5,350 bases of DNA from assembly GCA_000432995.1 (NCBI GenBank), contig HF972612.1:4597-9946 (forward strand), in the 5' to 3' direction. This document shows positions 4,981 through 5,350 of this stretch, in pieces. The first letter of the stretch is position 1. Each line of letters begins with the position of its first letter. The notes beneath the pieces were generated by a model. It ran no database searches, was not told where the DNA came from, and saw only the letters and a program-made list of their open reading frames with translations. The DNA comes from Clostridium sp. CAG:1013 (lineage in GTDB: Bacteria; Bacillota; Clostridia; Oscillospirales; Acutalibacteraceae). The translations under genes were made by a program, and so were the position numbers.

Positions 4981-5329
4981 GGGGATGTAAAGGTTTCGAC
5001 GGGGAAGGAAAGCCCTGGTAAGCGAGCAGCGGTGCGGGACCGCTATAAAATCCGCAAACTTTAAAATTAAACGACAACAATACTGTTGCTGTTGCTGCTT
5101 AATTAAGCAGCCGTTCTACCCCGGAGTACCGCGGCCGGGACTAGAGCGTCGATGAGCGGTGAACGTGAACGGGGTGACGCCCTTACCCCCGTCACGGTTT
5201 AAGGGCTACCAAAGCCTCCAGCCTGCTTTTGGGCGTGAGGCTGCGGGAATCTTAAAACAAAAGCTACGCTCGTAGAAAGCCTTGGTAATCCTTTTTCGGA
5301 CGCGGGTTCGATTCCCGCCATCTCCACCA
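4981..5329 (+). ncRNA. ssrA: Transfer-messenger RNA (tmRNA)
   Basis: This one-piece tmRNA of 349 bases has CCA encoded. The acceptor stem pairs GGGGATG (4981-4987) with CATCTCC (5319-5325) with one G-U pair, followed by ACCA (5326-5329). The T arm is GCGGG-TTCGATT-CCCGC at 5302-5318, and the D-loop-like region is TTTCGACGGGG. All four pseudoknots can be traced. PK1: 5028-5033/5039-5044 and 5034-5037/5052-5055. PK2: 5120-5124/5135-5139 and 5128-5132/5156-5160. PK3: 5174-5178/5191-5195 and 5179-5185/5200-5206. PK4: 5214-5218/5237-5241 and 5225-5231/5258-5264. Helix 5 is the palindrome at 5094-5111, with the tag stop codon at its tip. The RNA enters stalled ribosomes with SmpB, alanyl-charged, and encodes a degradation tag. 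Confidence 0.97.
5073..5102 (+). other. tmRNA proteolysis tag reading frame
   Basis: The frame GAC AAC AAT ACT GTT GCT GTT GCT GCT TAA gives DNNTVAVAA and a stop. Together with the alanine carried by tmRNA the added tag would be A-DNNTVAVAA. The VAVAA end is like that of Thermotoga and fits recognition by ClpXP-type proteases. The resume codon is inferred from the preceding TTAAAC, which resembles clostridial tmRNAs. The GCA at 5055 is in another frame: it would read through to non-tag residues without the Ala-Ala end, and it is used up in pseudoknot 1. Confidence 0.75.
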
Positions 5330-5342
5330 GGGGTTGCACCCC
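5330..5342 (+). repeat. Short hairpin immediately after tmRNA
   Basis: GGGGT (5330-5334) and ACCCC (5338-5342) form a five-bp stem with a three-base loop directly after the encoded CCA. It may be part of the 3' precursor or the start of a terminator, but the window ends eight bases later, so no T run can be seen. Confidence 0.3.
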
Positions 5343-5350
5343 AGGCAAGT

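Noticed and set aside
5055..5072. GCA at 5055 as the tmRNA resume codon
   Set aside because: Its frame does not end in a hydrophobic Ala-Ala signal nor stop in helix 5, and its bases lie in stem 2 of pseudoknot 1.
5069..5111. GTTGCT direct repeat and 18-base palindrome as a mobile-element or attachment site
   Set aside because: Both are explained by the tmRNA: the repeat encodes the VAVA of the tag and the palindrome is helix 5. No integrase or duplicated tmRNA 3' end is visible in the window.

Overview
The window looks like ordinary chromosomal core DNA from a Gram-positive, GC-moderate (visually somewhat above 50 %) anaerobe of the class Clostridia. An Oscillospirales-type gut bacterium is my best guess. 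The reasons are the electron-bifurcating NfnAB pair typical of anaerobes, a DUF1540 protein (a family I associate with Clostridia), strong AGGAGG-type ribosome binding sites, and consensus sigma-A-like promoters. The genus cannot be fixed from this stretch. I see no insertion sequence, phage gene, CRISPR array, tRNA or rRNA.

Layout. (1) Positions 1-1894, plus strand: the 3' part of nfnA and the complete nfnB, one nucleotide apart, closed by an intrinsic terminator at 1911-1941. Together they encode NADH-dependent reduced ferredoxin:NADP+ oxidoreductase, which balances NADH, NADPH and ferredoxin pools. (2) Positions 1957-2787, minus strand: a Cof-type HAD phosphatase convergent with nfnB. It is preceded by about 230 bases without a gene, which hold two minus-strand promoter candidates, two inverted repeats and the terminator of the next gene. 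(3) Positions 3020-3343, minus strand: a small Cys-rich protein with two DUF1540 modules. (4) Positions 3504-4376, plus strand: a cytosolic serine hydrolase of the beta-lactamase/DD-peptidase-like fold, divergent from the DUF1540 gene, with its own promoter and terminator. (5) Positions 4507-5329, plus strand: smpB followed six bases later by ssrA (tmRNA), the two parts of the trans-translation ribosome-rescue system.

The best supported functional units are NfnAB and SmpB-tmRNA. For the tmRNA, the acceptor stem, T arm, encoded CCA, four pseudoknots and a tag frame ending in VAVAA can all be read from the sequence. The HAD phosphatase, the DUF1540 protein and the serine hydrolase are single-gene units with no evident shared pathway. 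I found no convincing new biological system. The points most worth a second look are the double-DUF1540 Cys-rich protein, the structured leader upstream of the HAD gene, the apparently non-GCN resume codon of the tmRNA, and a possible ssrA promoter lying on the smpB stop codon.
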